From contig NZ_FNUJ01000003.1 in NCBI RefSeq assembly GCF_900107925.1, forward strand, positions 186,001 to 250,000: a DNA stretch of 64,000 nucleotides. The letters are read 5' to 3'. Each line of letters starts with the position of its first letter. Position 1 is the first letter of the stretch. Shown in pieces: positions 7,148-15,492 of this stretch. Both the position numbers and the translations under genes were made by a program. Origin of the DNA: Amycolatopsis pretoriensis. GTDB taxonomy: Bacteria > Actinomycetota > Actinomycetes > Mycobacteriales > Pseudonocardiaceae. Under the pieces are notes generated by a model. It ran no database searches, was not told the origin of the DNA, and was given only the letters and a program-made list of their open reading frames with translations.

Positions 7148-8818
7148 GTGGGGGTGCACCGGATCTGGCACCACGGACTGGTTCCCACCGAAGGAAAACG
7201 CCCCCTCGACGCGTTGCGCGGCAGGCTGATCGCCCGTCAGCGGCAGCACGACGACTACACGGTCACCGACCTCGGCTCGTCCGACGACGGCGGATCGCGC
7301 CGGTGCGACCTCAAGTTCGGCTGGACGGACAGCCGAGGCCGCTACTCCGTTCAGGTATTGCTTTCCCTGTGCTACCACGCGGGTGAGGACCGCGTCGCGT
7401 GGCTGCTGGCCGCCGCGTGCACGCGGCCGTGGCGCAGCTGCCACGAAGCGCCGGCGCAGCGGATCGGGCTGGAGGAGCTCGGCGCGAGCGGCAGTGACGA
7501 GATCCCGATCGAAGCCCCGGTTCTCGCGATGCGCGGATGGTCTCGCGAGGAGTGCGACCGCGTCGCGGAACTGCTCGGCGAGGCGCTGGTCGCGGACTGG
7601 CGGACGTCGGCGGTGCTGGTGCTCACCGAACCGCCGACGGTCCCGGTCGACGGCTGGCCCGGCCTGGTCAACGTGTTCGACGTCGACGACCGCTTCCGCC
7701 GCACGCTCAACCAGCACGTGCCCCTCGGCTACGAGGTGCCGCAGGGCGCGCGGCTGTACGCGCCGCTGTGCGACCAGCTCCCCGACTTCGTCGAGACGGC
7801 CAGCCCCGTGTCCGGCGAAGCGCTGCAGGGCGCGATCACGCGGCTGCTGCAGACGCGCGGCCGGACGCCGCTGCCGGAGCAGTGGGCCGAGGTGCCGAGC
7901 GTGAAGGCGTGGTACGCCGCGAATCCGTTCGACGCGCCGGAACGGGAACCGGACGCCGAGCTGACCGAGAAGCTCGGCCGCGCCGAGCGTGAACTCGCCG
8001 AAGCGCGGGGCGTGCTGACGATCCTGCGCAAGAAGGCGAAGGCGCACGCCGAGGAACGGGACCGGCACGCGGACGAGGCGAAGGCGCTCCGCCGGCGGCT
8101 CGACGACCTGTCCGCGGTCGACGTCGGGTACCTGCGGACGCAGCTCGCGCAGCTGCAGGGGTCGGTGGACGACTACGCGCGCGCGTTCGAGGAGACCGAG
8201 GCCGAGCGCGACGAGCTCAGACGCGTGAACGGGCTGCTGGCGGGCACGCTGGCCCGCTACCACGACGCCGACGACGAGGTCGCCGCCGCCGAGCGCCCGC
8301 CGGAGGAGTTCCCGAGCTTCGCCGAGCTGATCGGCGCCGCGGCGGCGACGCTCAAGCACCTCGCGATCACGGCCGAGCCGGCGCCCGCCGCGATCCTCGA
8401 CCACCACCCGAAAGCCACGGCGTGGCGCCGCAAGGCGTGGGACGCGCTGCGCACGCTCGACGCGTACGCGAGCGCGCGCACGACGTTGCTCGACGCGGGC
8501 CAGGACCCCGGGCCCGGGCTGTCGGACGTGCTCGCGTTCGCCCGCACCGGCCAGCCGGGTTCGCTGATCAGCGCCAACATCATCGCCCTGGCGGAGTCGG
8601 ACACGGTGACGACGAACGAGCGGCTCCGCCAGGCCCGGACGTTCCGCGTCGACCCGCGCACGAACCCGGCGGGCCGAGACTATTTCGGCGCCCACATCGC
8701 GCTCGAGCGCTTCAAGGCACCGGCGCCCCGCCTGCACTTCCTCGACGACACCGACCGCACGGGCACGGTGTACGTCGGCTACCTCGGCGCCCACCTGCCG
8801 ACGTCGAAGACCAACTGA
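7148..8818 (+). CDS. Unknown three-part protein with central coiled coil
   Basis: A 556-residue protein that I do not recognise. Residues ~1-265 form a mixed alpha/beta domain (rich in Trp; patterns such as VLVLTEPPTVPVDGWPGLV). Residues ~275-375 are a long charged coiled coil (RAERELAEARGVL, HADEAKALRRRLDDL). Residues ~390-555 form a C-terminal domain ending RLHFLDDTDRTGTVYVGYLG followed by AHLPT, a pattern I associate with the C-termini of varied bacterial predicted proteins including ones in defence contexts. GTG 7148 is chosen with GGAG upstream; a TTG three codons earlier is the alternative. Composition is normal for the genome, so there is no sign of recent transfer. Confidence 0.8.
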   Translation: MGVHRIWHHGLVPTEGKRPLDALRGRLIARQRQHDDYTVTDLGSSDDGGSRRCDLKFGWTDSRGRYSVQVLLSLCYHAGEDRVAWLLAAACTRPWRSCHEAPAQRIGLEELGASGSDEIPIEAPVLAMRGWSREECDRVAELLGEALVADWRTSAVLVLTEPPTVPVDGWPGLVNVFDVDDRFRRTLNQHVPLGYEVPQGARLYAPLCDQLPDFVETASPVSGEALQGAITRLLQTRGRTPLPEQWAEVPSVKAWYAANPFDAPEREPDAELTEKLGRAERELAEARGVLTILRKKAKAHAEERDRHADEAKALRRRLDDLSAVDVGYLRTQLAQLQGSVDDYARAFEETEAERDELRRVNGLLAGTLARYHDADDEVAAAERPPEEFPSFAELIGAAAATLKHLAITAEPAPAAILDHHPKATAWRRKAWDALRTLDAYASARTTLLDAGQDPGPGLSDVLAFARTGQPGSLISANIIALAESDTVTTNERLRQARTFRVDPRTNPAGRDYFGAHIALERFKAPAPRLHFLDDTDRTGTVYVGYLGAHLPTSKTN

Positions 8819-8833
8819 GCGAGAATCGGGCGC

Positions 8834-9223
8834 ATGACGGAGCTGAAGTACCTGGCGTACTGCTGGATAGCCCGCGGCGACCGGGTGCTGTTCCTGCGCC
8901 GCGGCCCGGGCGTGTTCCTGGCGGGCCGCTGGGAGCTGCCGGGCGGAACGGTCGAGCCGGACGAGCTCCCGGAGGCGGCGGCGATCCGCGAAGTGGTGGA
9001 GGAGACGGGGTTGAAGGTCCAGGTGACGGGCGAGCTGTCCCGCACGTCCTGGCCGGACATCGCGGGCCGTGAGATGGAGATCCACGCCTGGGTGTACACG
9101 GTGGAGGAGGAGGGCGAGGGGGACGTCGTGCTGAACCCGGAGGAGCACGACGACTTCGCTTGGCTGACCCCACTAGAGGCGCGCGGCCTGGAGATGTCCC
9201 AGCACTTCCGCCGGCTGCTCTGA
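8834..9223 (+). CDS. Nudix hydrolase
   Basis: A 129-residue Nudix protein hydrolysing a nucleoside-diphosphate-linked substrate with a divalent metal. The Nudix box is complete: G-x5-E-x7-REVVEETG within the stretch that starts GGTVEPDE. The strand before it (GRWELPGGT) is typical of MutT-like enzymes. The stop overlaps the start of the DUF72 gene by one base (TGATG), so the two are translationally coupled. The substrate could be an oxidised nucleotide or a sugar nucleotide. Confidence 0.9.
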   Translation: MTELKYLAYCWIARGDRVLFLRRGPGVFLAGRWELPGGTVEPDELPEAAAIREVVEETGLKVQVTGELSRTSWPDIAGREMEIHAWVYTVEEEGEGDVVLNPEEHDDFAWLTPLEARGLEMSQHFRRLL

Positions 9224-10068
9224 TGGGAACTGGCGTTCTCCACGTCGGCTGTGCGATGTGGACCCACAAGGCATGGCCCTTCCAGCCGCCATCGCTGCCC
9301 GCGAAGGAGCGCCTGAAGGCCTACGCCGGCTGGTGCAACGCGGTCGAAGGCAACACGACGTTCTACGCGACGCCGTCCCGGGCCACCGTCGCGACGTGGG
9401 CGGAGCAGACCGGCCCCGGGTTCCGCTTCGTGGTGAAGGTGCCGAAGGTCGTCACGCACGAGCGCCGGTTCGCCGGGGTCGAGACCGAGATGCGCGCGTT
9501 CCTGAACGCGATCGAGCCGCTGGGCGACCGGGCGGTCCTGTGGACGCAGTTGCCGGGCTCGTTCGGCCCATCCGACGTCGACGCGCTCCGCCGTTTCCTG
9601 CGCCGGCTACCAGCCGACCTCCGGCGCGCGGTGGAGGTGCGTCACCCGGACTTCTTCGCCGGCTCGACGTCTCTGCTGGAGGGGGCACTCGCGGACGCGG
9701 ACGCGGAGTGGGTGCCTTTCGACACGACGGTTTTCTTCCATCGTCCGCCGGTCAGTGAGGCCGAGCAGGAGGCGTGGGCCAAGAAGCCGCGCTTGCCCCG
9801 ACGAACGCGGGCGCTGACCGACCGGCCTGTGGTCCGTTACCTGGGCCGGGATTCGGTGGAGGAGACGGTGCGCGGGTGGCAGCCGTGGGTCGAGGTGGCG
9901 GCGGGTTGGCTGCGGGAGGGTCGGTCGCCGACAGTGTTCGTGCATACGCCGGACAATGTCGACGCGCCAGCGTTGGCTCGCCGTTTTCACGACGAGGTGC
10001 GGGCGCTGGTGCCCGGCCTGGACGCGCTGCCAGAGCCGGAGCCGATTGAGCCCGCGACGCTGTTCTGA
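9223..10068 (+). CDS. DUF72 family protein
   Basis: A 281-residue DUF72 (YecE-like) TIM-barrel-type protein of unknown biochemical role. Seen: the N-terminal VGCAMWTHKAWPF, the WCNAVEGNTTFYATPS motif, FRFVVKVPKVVTHERRF, LWTQLPGSFGPS, and the C-terminal FVHTPDN motif, in the family order. ATG 9223 overlaps the Nudix stop and carries the family N-terminus; an upstream in-frame extension is not family-like. Not secreted. Confidence 0.9.
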   Translation: MGTGVLHVGCAMWTHKAWPFQPPSLPAKERLKAYAGWCNAVEGNTTFYATPSRATVATWAEQTGPGFRFVVKVPKVVTHERRFAGVETEMRAFLNAIEPLGDRAVLWTQLPGSFGPSDVDALRRFLRRLPADLRRAVEVRHPDFFAGSTSLLEGALADADAEWVPFDTTVFFHRPPVSEAEQEAWAKKPRLPRRTRALTDRPVVRYLGRDSVEETVRGWQPWVEVAAGWLREGRSPTVFVHTPDNVDAPALARRFHDEVRALVPGLDALPEPEPIEPATLF

Positions 10069-10154
10069 GCGCACGTCGCCACGAGAAGCACTGATCGTGC
10101 TCGACGGTGTCACGACGACGGCACCATTTGCTGCAACATCGCGGTGGCGTTTTG

Positions 10155-10171
10155 CGATAGTAGAACTATCG
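10155..10171. promoter_or_regulatory. Palindrome upstream of the lipase-STAND unit (possible operator)
   Basis: A perfect 7-bp inverted repeat CGATAGT-aga-ACTATCG, 23 bases before the chosen ATG at 10195, in the 126-base gap after the DUF72 gene. It is AT-richer than its surroundings. It could be an operator or a small hairpin in the leader; no regulator gene lies beside it. Confidence 0.35.
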
Positions 10172-10194
10172 GTCAGCGGGCGAAACCCGTGCGC

Positions 10195-11631
10195 ATGAGG
10201 AAGGCGAGCCGCTTGCAGCACCTCCAGCACCTGGTCGTGGTGATTCCGGGCATCGGCGGCAGCATTCTGGAACGGCCGGACGGGAAGACGTGGGAACGGA
10301 CGCCGGCCAAGCTCGCGACCACGGTGATCCGCCCCTCGTACCTCGGCCTCGACCGCTTCCCCGAAATGAAGCCCACCGCGTTGATCACGACATTCACCGC
10401 GTTGGGATCCATCGTGACGAGCCCGGGTTACGAGGGTCTGAGCAGCTTGCTGACCGACAACTTCCGGAACGTGGTCACGCACGTCCACAACCCTGGCTTA
10501 CCCATTCCCCGCAACGTCGACGTCCTGCTGTTCCCGTACGACTTCCGGCGGTCGGTGACCGACGCGGCACAGCGGCTCGCCGCCGCCGTGCACGAGGCGC
10601 TGGGCCCGGACGCACCTCGACGGCGGGTCGTGGTGCTGGCTCACTCGATGGGTGGGCTGGTAGCCCGGTACTGGCTGGGACCGCTCGGGGGCTGGCCGGT
10701 GTGTAACGCTCTCCTGACGCTCGGAACACCGCACCGCGGCGCGCCGAAAGCTCTCGAATGGCTTATCAGGGGGCCGGGCGTAGGCCCGTTGCGCCACCTC
10801 GGTGTGCGCAACGTGCTGCGCGGGTGGCCGTCGATGTACGAACTGCTGCCGCAGTACCCGGCGGTGTGGGACACGGTGGCTGGGCGCGAGATCGAATTGA
10901 CCACGCTGCCCAGGTCGAGCTACGCGGACCAGTTCGCGTCGATGGCCGCCGCGGGCCGGCAGGTGCACGAAGACATCGCGAAGGCGTGGGCGGACATACC
11001 CCCGGACCGGGTTCCGGACGTTGTCCCCTTCTTCGGCCGGGGCCACGCCACACCGAACCTGGTCACCCTGGGATCGAGCGGCCGTCTGGTGATCACCAAG
11101 GAAGATCCGCCGTGGCGCGGGAACGTCGGCTGGGCCGGTGACGGCACCGTCCCCACGCTGTCGGCGATCCCGCGTGAGCTCGGTGAGACCCGGTTGATCT
11201 GGCGGGGCACAGCCGAGCGGCACGGCCCGCTCGCGAGCACCCTGTCGCTGCTCGATCCGCTGCGATCCTACTCCGGTGAGGCGTTGCCCACCCGGGGCGC
11301 CGAAGCACCTTCCTCCCCTTGGCTCGGTCTCGACGTCGAGGACGTGGTGCCGGCCGGCGAAGAGGTAACTGTCGGCTTGACTGTCCACCCGGAAGGCACC
11401 GAGGCCGAGCGGGTGCGCGTCACCGCGAAGTCCGTGCTCGGCGGGGCAACCGTGTTCGCCACCGCGATGGATGGCGGCGCCCGGACGTGGCGGACCATGC
11501 TTCCGGCCCTGCCGGCCGGCCGCTATCAGCTGACTTTCGAAGCGCGCCGGACGACCGGTCCGGACTCGGTGTTCGCCGACATCGACATCGTCGTCCTGGA
11601 CGCGGCGGAGGAAGCGGCGGCAGCCGGATGA
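10195..11631 (+). CDS. LCAT-type lipase/phospholipase with C-terminal beta-sandwich domain
   Basis: A 478-residue alpha/beta hydrolase of the lecithin:cholesterol acyltransferase (LCAT) group. Seen: VVVIPGIGGSILERPDG at the first strand, nucleophile elbow AHSMGG with Ser151, the LCAT-typical WAGDGTVP with Asp316, and His343 in AERHGPL, giving a full Ser-Asp-His triad. LTLGTPHRGAP after the elbow is also typical. Residues ~385-478 form a separate beta-rich domain (VPAGEEVTVGLTV, LPALPAGRYQLTFEA), perhaps for partner binding. There is no signal peptide or membrane segment, so it would act in the cytoplasm, for example on the inner leaflet. ATG 10195 is taken as start; in-frame GTGs at 10144 and 10189 are alternatives. 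Its stop overlaps the next ATG by four bases, so translation is coupled to the STAND gene. Role as effector is inferred. Confidence 0.8.
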   Translation: MRKASRLQHLQHLVVVIPGIGGSILERPDGKTWERTPAKLATTVIRPSYLGLDRFPEMKPTALITTFTALGSIVTSPGYEGLSSLLTDNFRNVVTHVHNPGLPIPRNVDVLLFPYDFRRSVTDAAQRLAAAVHEALGPDAPRRRVVVLAHSMGGLVARYWLGPLGGWPVCNALLTLGTPHRGAPKALEWLIRGPGVGPLRHLGVRNVLRGWPSMYELLPQYPAVWDTVAGREIELTTLPRSSYADQFASMAAAGRQVHEDIAKAWADIPPDRVPDVVPFFGRGHATPNLVTLGSSGRLVITKEDPPWRGNVGWAGDGTVPTLSAIPRELGETRLIWRGTAERHGPLASTLSLLDPLRSYSGEALPTRGAEAPSSPWLGLDVEDVVPAGEEVTVGLTVHPEGTEAERVRVTAKSVLGGATVFATAMDGGARTWRTMLPALPAGRYQLTFEARRTTGPDSVFADIDIVVLDAAEEAAAAG

Positions 11632-14600
11632 GCAGGCCCCACTGGAACCGCGCGGAGAATCCCGACCTCCTGGTGCGCTACGTCGAGACCGGCACCGCGG
11701 CGTCGCTACTGCCGACGCTGCCGCCGCGCGCCGCAGCCGTCGGTGCCGGGGCGGTCGAGCGGACCCGCGCGGTGTTCGAGGCCTTCGCGGACCTGAACAT
11801 CCGGTACGCGGACGAACCCGTGGGCAGCGAGAGCGGCTGGCAAGCGATCCGAGGACCGACCGAGGTGCTTCGGACCGCCAGGATGGCGAATTGCGTCGAT
11901 CTGGCCGTCACGTTCTCCGGAGCGTGCTTGGACTCCGGCGTGCACCCGCTCATCGTGGTGCTCGATCCTCGGGCCGGCGGCCCCGCGCACGCGATCGTCG
12001 TGGTGTGGGCCGCAGGTGTGTGGCCCGGCCCCGGCGGCGCCCCGGACTACCGCGCCTTCGCCCCGGGCACCGATGGTGACGTGTCGTGGGCGCGTGGCCT
12101 GCGTCGGGAACCGGACGACTTCGGCGCGTTCCTCCCCGTGGACGTCACCCGGATCACCAGCGCCGGAGCAACGTTCGACGACGCGGTGCGCTCGGGGGCC
12201 GAGTTGTTGACATCGCCGGAGTGGCAGGCGTCAATCGTGGCGGACGTGGGGCTCAAATACGCTACGCAAGGGGAGTTCCGTTCCGAACCGCGCAAGCCCA
12301 GCGGCATTTCGACGCACAGTGAAGCGATCGACACACTCGACGGCTTCCGTGAGAACCTCCTGAGCACCAATCTGCCCTTCGTCCACCCGGCTGATCCCCA
12401 GGACCCGACCGAACCCCAACGGCTGCTGGAGCGGCTTGGCGACGACGGCGGCCTGCCAGGTGTGCTGCTGGTGGGCGCGGCGGGAGTTGGTAAGACACGC
12501 ACCTGTTTCGAAGTGGCGGAGCTGGCGGTGCGCGAAGGCTGGGCAGTCATGCACGTCGCCTCCGGGGACGCCGCGGTCACGAGCGCGGATCTGTTCGAGG
12601 CGATCGAATTCGAGCGTGCCGCCAAGGTCCTCGTCGTACTGGACTACCTCAACGAGTACGGCAACCTCCACATCCCGACGTTGCAGAACAGCATCCGGCC
12701 ACACAAGTTCACGGCTCGGACGAAAGTCGCCCTGATCGCGTCCTGCCGACCGGGTTGGCACGCCACGACCGATGCGCCGCTCGGTCTCCTCTTCGAGGAA
12801 GTCACCCTCGAACCCGACGCCGCGAGGACAGCCGCTGTCCGCGACGAAATCCTCAACGTCGTGGCACGCCAGGCGGTCCTCGACGTCGGGCTGGAGCGGA
12901 TGCGCGAAACGTGCGGAGACCGGCCGGTGATCGCCATGCTGATCGCCGCGGAGGCGGAGCACCTGCACGAACAGGGCCAACTGCGGGAAATGCTGAGCCA
13001 CATCCGCCCGGCCAACCTCCTGGAGTGGCTCGAACGCCGCCTCGCCGAAGACGACCTCCTGCCCCCGCGCCCGAAGAACTTGTTCTCCGACGACGACAAC
13101 GAACCCAGCCAGGCGTTGCAGGCTTGCGCGGCGATGCTGCTGGCCACCCCGCTGGACGAGCCGGGCTTGCTGGCCTGCGGCAAGGACCTGACGGCCAACG
13201 CGGAACGGATCCTGCGTCGATTGCGCTCGATGAAATGGGTGGTGAACAGTCCGACGGGCCTGGTGCCGGTCCACGATCTCGTGACCGATCAACTGGTCGA
13301 GAACGTCCTGCTGGAACGGCCCACCGACATTGTCAGGACCGAAGTCGCAGACAACGTCCTTAACGCTTGCCTGGTTACCGGCCGCACAATCGGCCGTTAC
13401 GCGATCAACCTCAGCCGCATTATCCGTGATCTACATCGGCCCGAAGCGATGAGTGTACGCACGCACTGCGCCAGGTGGCTCAGCGGCCGAGCCGAAGAGA
13501 CCGGAAAAGTACTGGCCTCCCGTGAGGATGAAGGTTCGTACGCGCTTGGCGCGGTACTGGATAATCCGTCGTGGTCCAACGTGGCTTTCGCGGAGTGGCA
13601 ACTCGTAGTTGACCCATGGCTGCAAAAGTACACGAAGTCAATCTACGCTCGACATCTGCTGTACAAAGGTCTTCGCTCCGAGCAGGGAAAGACTGATCAA
13701 CGACTTACCCCAGCCGCACTGTCGTGGCTCACTCAGCACGCCACAACCACGGAAGCCGGTTTTGTTCTAGCGCCCCTCTTGGCGCGGGATCTGAGCGAAG
13801 AACATGCGAAAGCCGCCACAGCCGCCGCACTATCCTGGCTCAACCAACACGGCACCACCTTCGACGCACGATTCGTCTTCAACCCGCTCTTGGCCCGAGA
13901 CCTGAGCGAAAAAGACGCGAAAACCGCCACAACCGCCGCACTATCCTGGCTCAACCAACACGGCAACACCATCGACGCCCAGTTCGTCTTCAACCCGCTC
14001 CTGGCCCGAGACCTGAGCGAAAAAGACGCGAAAACCGCCACAACCGCCGCACTATCCTGGCTCAACCAACACGGCACCACCACAGAAGCTGGTTTTGTTC
14101 TACCCCCGCTCCTGAACCGGGACCTGAGCGAAAAAGACGCAAAAACCGCCACAACCGCCGCACTATCCTGGCTCAACCAACACGGCAACACCATCAGCGC
14201 CCAGTTCGTTTTCACCTCACTCTTGAGCCAGGATCTGAGCGAAAAAGACACAAAAGTCGCCACAACCGCCGCATTAACGTGGCTCACTCAGCACGGCACC
14301 ACACCTGACGCAGAATTCATTCTTAGCCGCATGCTTACAATAAAACTAAAGGTCGAGTCTCGTCGCGAGGTCGTACAACTCTCACTAGACTGGATTGAGG
14401 AAAACGGAGCCGGATCGGATCTCGTATCAAAATTCGTAAGCAGACAGCGAGAGATGACCAAGCCTGTTGCCATAAAATTTATTGAATGGGCCATGGCCAA
14501 TCCTGGCAATGAAGATGTCAGTTGGCGCCTTTCGAGGCTTGTGAAACACACAGAAAAGTGGCCAGACCTTACAATCAAGTTGTTAGCCGCGATCGAAGAG

Positions 14601-14978
14601 ATGGTCTGGACCATACCAACAAATACGACTACTCTGAACTCGTTTTCAGAAGTTGACTCACTCATGCAGGCCTTGTGCCGAATCCCTCAGCTCAAAACGG
14701 GCATTTTTGGAGCAAGGTTCGATGACTTGATTCGCTTGTGGCTATCTCGACCAGAAAGCCTGAGCCCGCACTGTTCAGTCGGCACTTCGTACATTGAATT
14801 CGTATCTCGCGTGACCAGTCTATTAATTCTATCGAAAAACTCCCCAAGCAAGCCCAATGAGGTACTCGACAGATTGGAAACATGGATACACAACTGGAAG
14901 TATCTTGATGAACACCGAATTCAGGCCCTCAATTGCGTCAATTTCGCCAGAAATTTTGTCGACCCCGAGCTATCTTGA
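11628..14978 (+). CDS. STAND NTPase with N-terminal transglutaminase-like domain and C-terminal 37-residue repeats
   Basis: An 1116-residue multidomain protein. Residues ~70-180 look like a transglutaminase/papain-like fold with Cys89 (MANCVDLAV), His121 (PAHAIVVVW) and Asp172 (FLPVDVTRI) in the right order and spacing. Residues ~255-560 are a STAND-type P-loop NTPase: Walker A GAAGVGKT at 283-290, Walker B VLVVLDY with Asp339, and a sensor arginine in ASCRPG (Arg374). A winged-helix/helical part follows to ~690. Residues 697-918 are six 37-residue alpha-solenoid repeats (core ALSWLNQHG...FV..PLL.RDLSEKDAK), then degenerate helical repeats to the end. STAND proteins with repeat tails act as ligand-triggered oligomerising switches in immunity. 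The 4-base ATGA overlap with the lipase gene marks one operon. From ~13.4 kb base composition drops well below the flanks, indicating transfer or a fast-evolving sensor. Confidence 0.85.
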   Translation: MSRPHWNRAENPDLLVRYVETGTAASLLPTLPPRAAAVGAGAVERTRAVFEAFADLNIRYADEPVGSESGWQAIRGPTEVLRTARMANCVDLAVTFSGACLDSGVHPLIVVLDPRAGGPAHAIVVVWAAGVWPGPGGAPDYRAFAPGTDGDVSWARGLRREPDDFGAFLPVDVTRITSAGATFDDAVRSGAELLTSPEWQASIVADVGLKYATQGEFRSEPRKPSGISTHSEAIDTLDGFRENLLSTNLPFVHPADPQDPTEPQRLLERLGDDGGLPGVLLVGAAGVGKTRTCFEVAELAVREGWAVMHVASGDAAVTSADLFEAIEFERAAKVLVVLDYLNEYGNLHIPTLQNSIRPHKFTARTKVALIASCRPGWHATTDAPLGLLFEEVTLEPDAARTAAVRDEILNVVARQAVLDVGLERMRETCGDRPVIAMLIAAEAEHLHEQGQLREMLSHIRPANLLEWLERRLAEDDLLPPRPKNLFSDDDNEPSQALQACAAMLLATPLDEPGLLACGKDLTANAERILRRLRSMKWVVNSPTGLVPVHDLVTDQLVENVLLERPTDIVRTEVADNVLNACLVTGRTIGRYAINLSRIIRDLHRPEAMSVRTHCARWLSGRAEETGKVLASREDEGSYALGAVLDNPSWSNVAFAEWQLVVDPWLQKYTKSIYARHLLYKGLRSEQGKTDQRLTPAALSWLTQHATTTEAGFVLAPLLARDLSEEHAKAATAAALSWLNQHGTTFDARFVFNPLLARDLSEKDAKTATTAALSWLNQHGNTIDAQFVFNPLLARDLSEKDAKTATTAALSWLNQHGTTTEAGFVLPPLLNRDLSEKDAKTATTAALSWLNQHGNTISAQFVFTSLLSQDLSEKDTKVATTAALTWLTQHGTTPDAEFILSRMLTIKLKVESRREVVQLSLDWIEENGAGSDLVSKFVSRQREMTKPVAIKFIEWAMANPGNEDVSWRLSRLVKHTEKWPDLTIKLLAAIEEMVWTIPTNTTTLNSFSEVDSLMQALCRIPQLKTGIFGARFDDLIRLWLSRPESLSPHCSVGTSYIEFVSRVTSLLILSKNSPSKPNEVLDRLETWIHNWKYLDEHRIQALNCVNFARNFVDPELS
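13716..14381 (+). repeat. Six tandem 111-bp in-frame repeats in the STAND gene
   Basis: Repeat units start at 13716, 13827, 13938, 14049, 14160 and 14271, an exact 111-base (37-codon) period. Units two to five are nearly identical in bases (shared block GCACTATCCTGGCTCAACC, then GACCTGAGCGAAAAAGAC). The first and sixth are more diverged. Differences cluster in the middle of each unit, the part expected to line a solenoid surface. The pattern implies recent duplication or gene conversion. Confidence 0.95.
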
Positions 14979-15492
14979 GATTGATCCGTCGGTCCCGTAA
15001 ATCGAGCGTCTACTGACGATCTTGCACGCCGTTGGCGCACGGCAGTACTAACGTTCCAAGGTCGGTCCGCGGAACAACCTCGCGCCCGCCTACCAATCTC
15101 GGTCTTGGGTGCCCTGGGTCGAGCGGCACCGCTGCATAAGGTCATCCTCGCCGCCCCATGCCCAGGGCTATCCGCACGAACCTCGGCGAAGCGCGATCGA
15201 CCTGGAGCAGTGACTGGGCGGTAGCTGCGGAACCGGCCGACGGAGGTGCCGACCATCTGCACGTCGGCTTGAGCGACCATCGGGGCAACTCGTCCGCGGA
15301 TGGGCGCACATCCTCGCCTGTCCTGCAGAGCCGCTGCGTGGCCGCCGGGCGACCGGAATCGGCGCGACGACGCCCTCATTCCCTCTTCCCCACGCTCGTT
15401 GCCATGGTGTCCAGGTCGTGAGCCTTCCAGGTTGCAGAGACGGCACCTGGCCGGGTGGCCGGCGAGCCGATCGAGGACCATCTCGAGCAGGT
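14979..15492. other. Non-coding or decayed region after the STAND gene
   Basis: About 510 bases in which no frame on either strand has convincing actinobacterial codon bias. A 191-codon open frame on the minus strand spans it but has no recognisable domain and biased low-complexity composition. Composition is between that of the AT-richer STAND 3' end and the genome average. I see no repeat, tRNA or insertion sequence end in it. Confidence 0.5.

Noticed and set aside
6176..9148. Very long minus-strand open frame (~990 codons) across several plus-strand genes
   Set aside because: It is a shadow of high-GC coding sequence: Arg/Val/Ala/His-rich, no domain, and antisense to well-supported genes.
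13716..14381. CRISPR-like array
   Set aside because: The 111-base units are in frame and code for a protein solenoid; there are no short repeats with unique spacers and no cas genes.
11628..14978. SARP/AfsR-type transcriptional regulator (STAND with BTAD and HTH)
   Set aside because: There is no winged-helix BTAD or OmpR-type HTH region; the N-terminus is transglutaminase-like instead.
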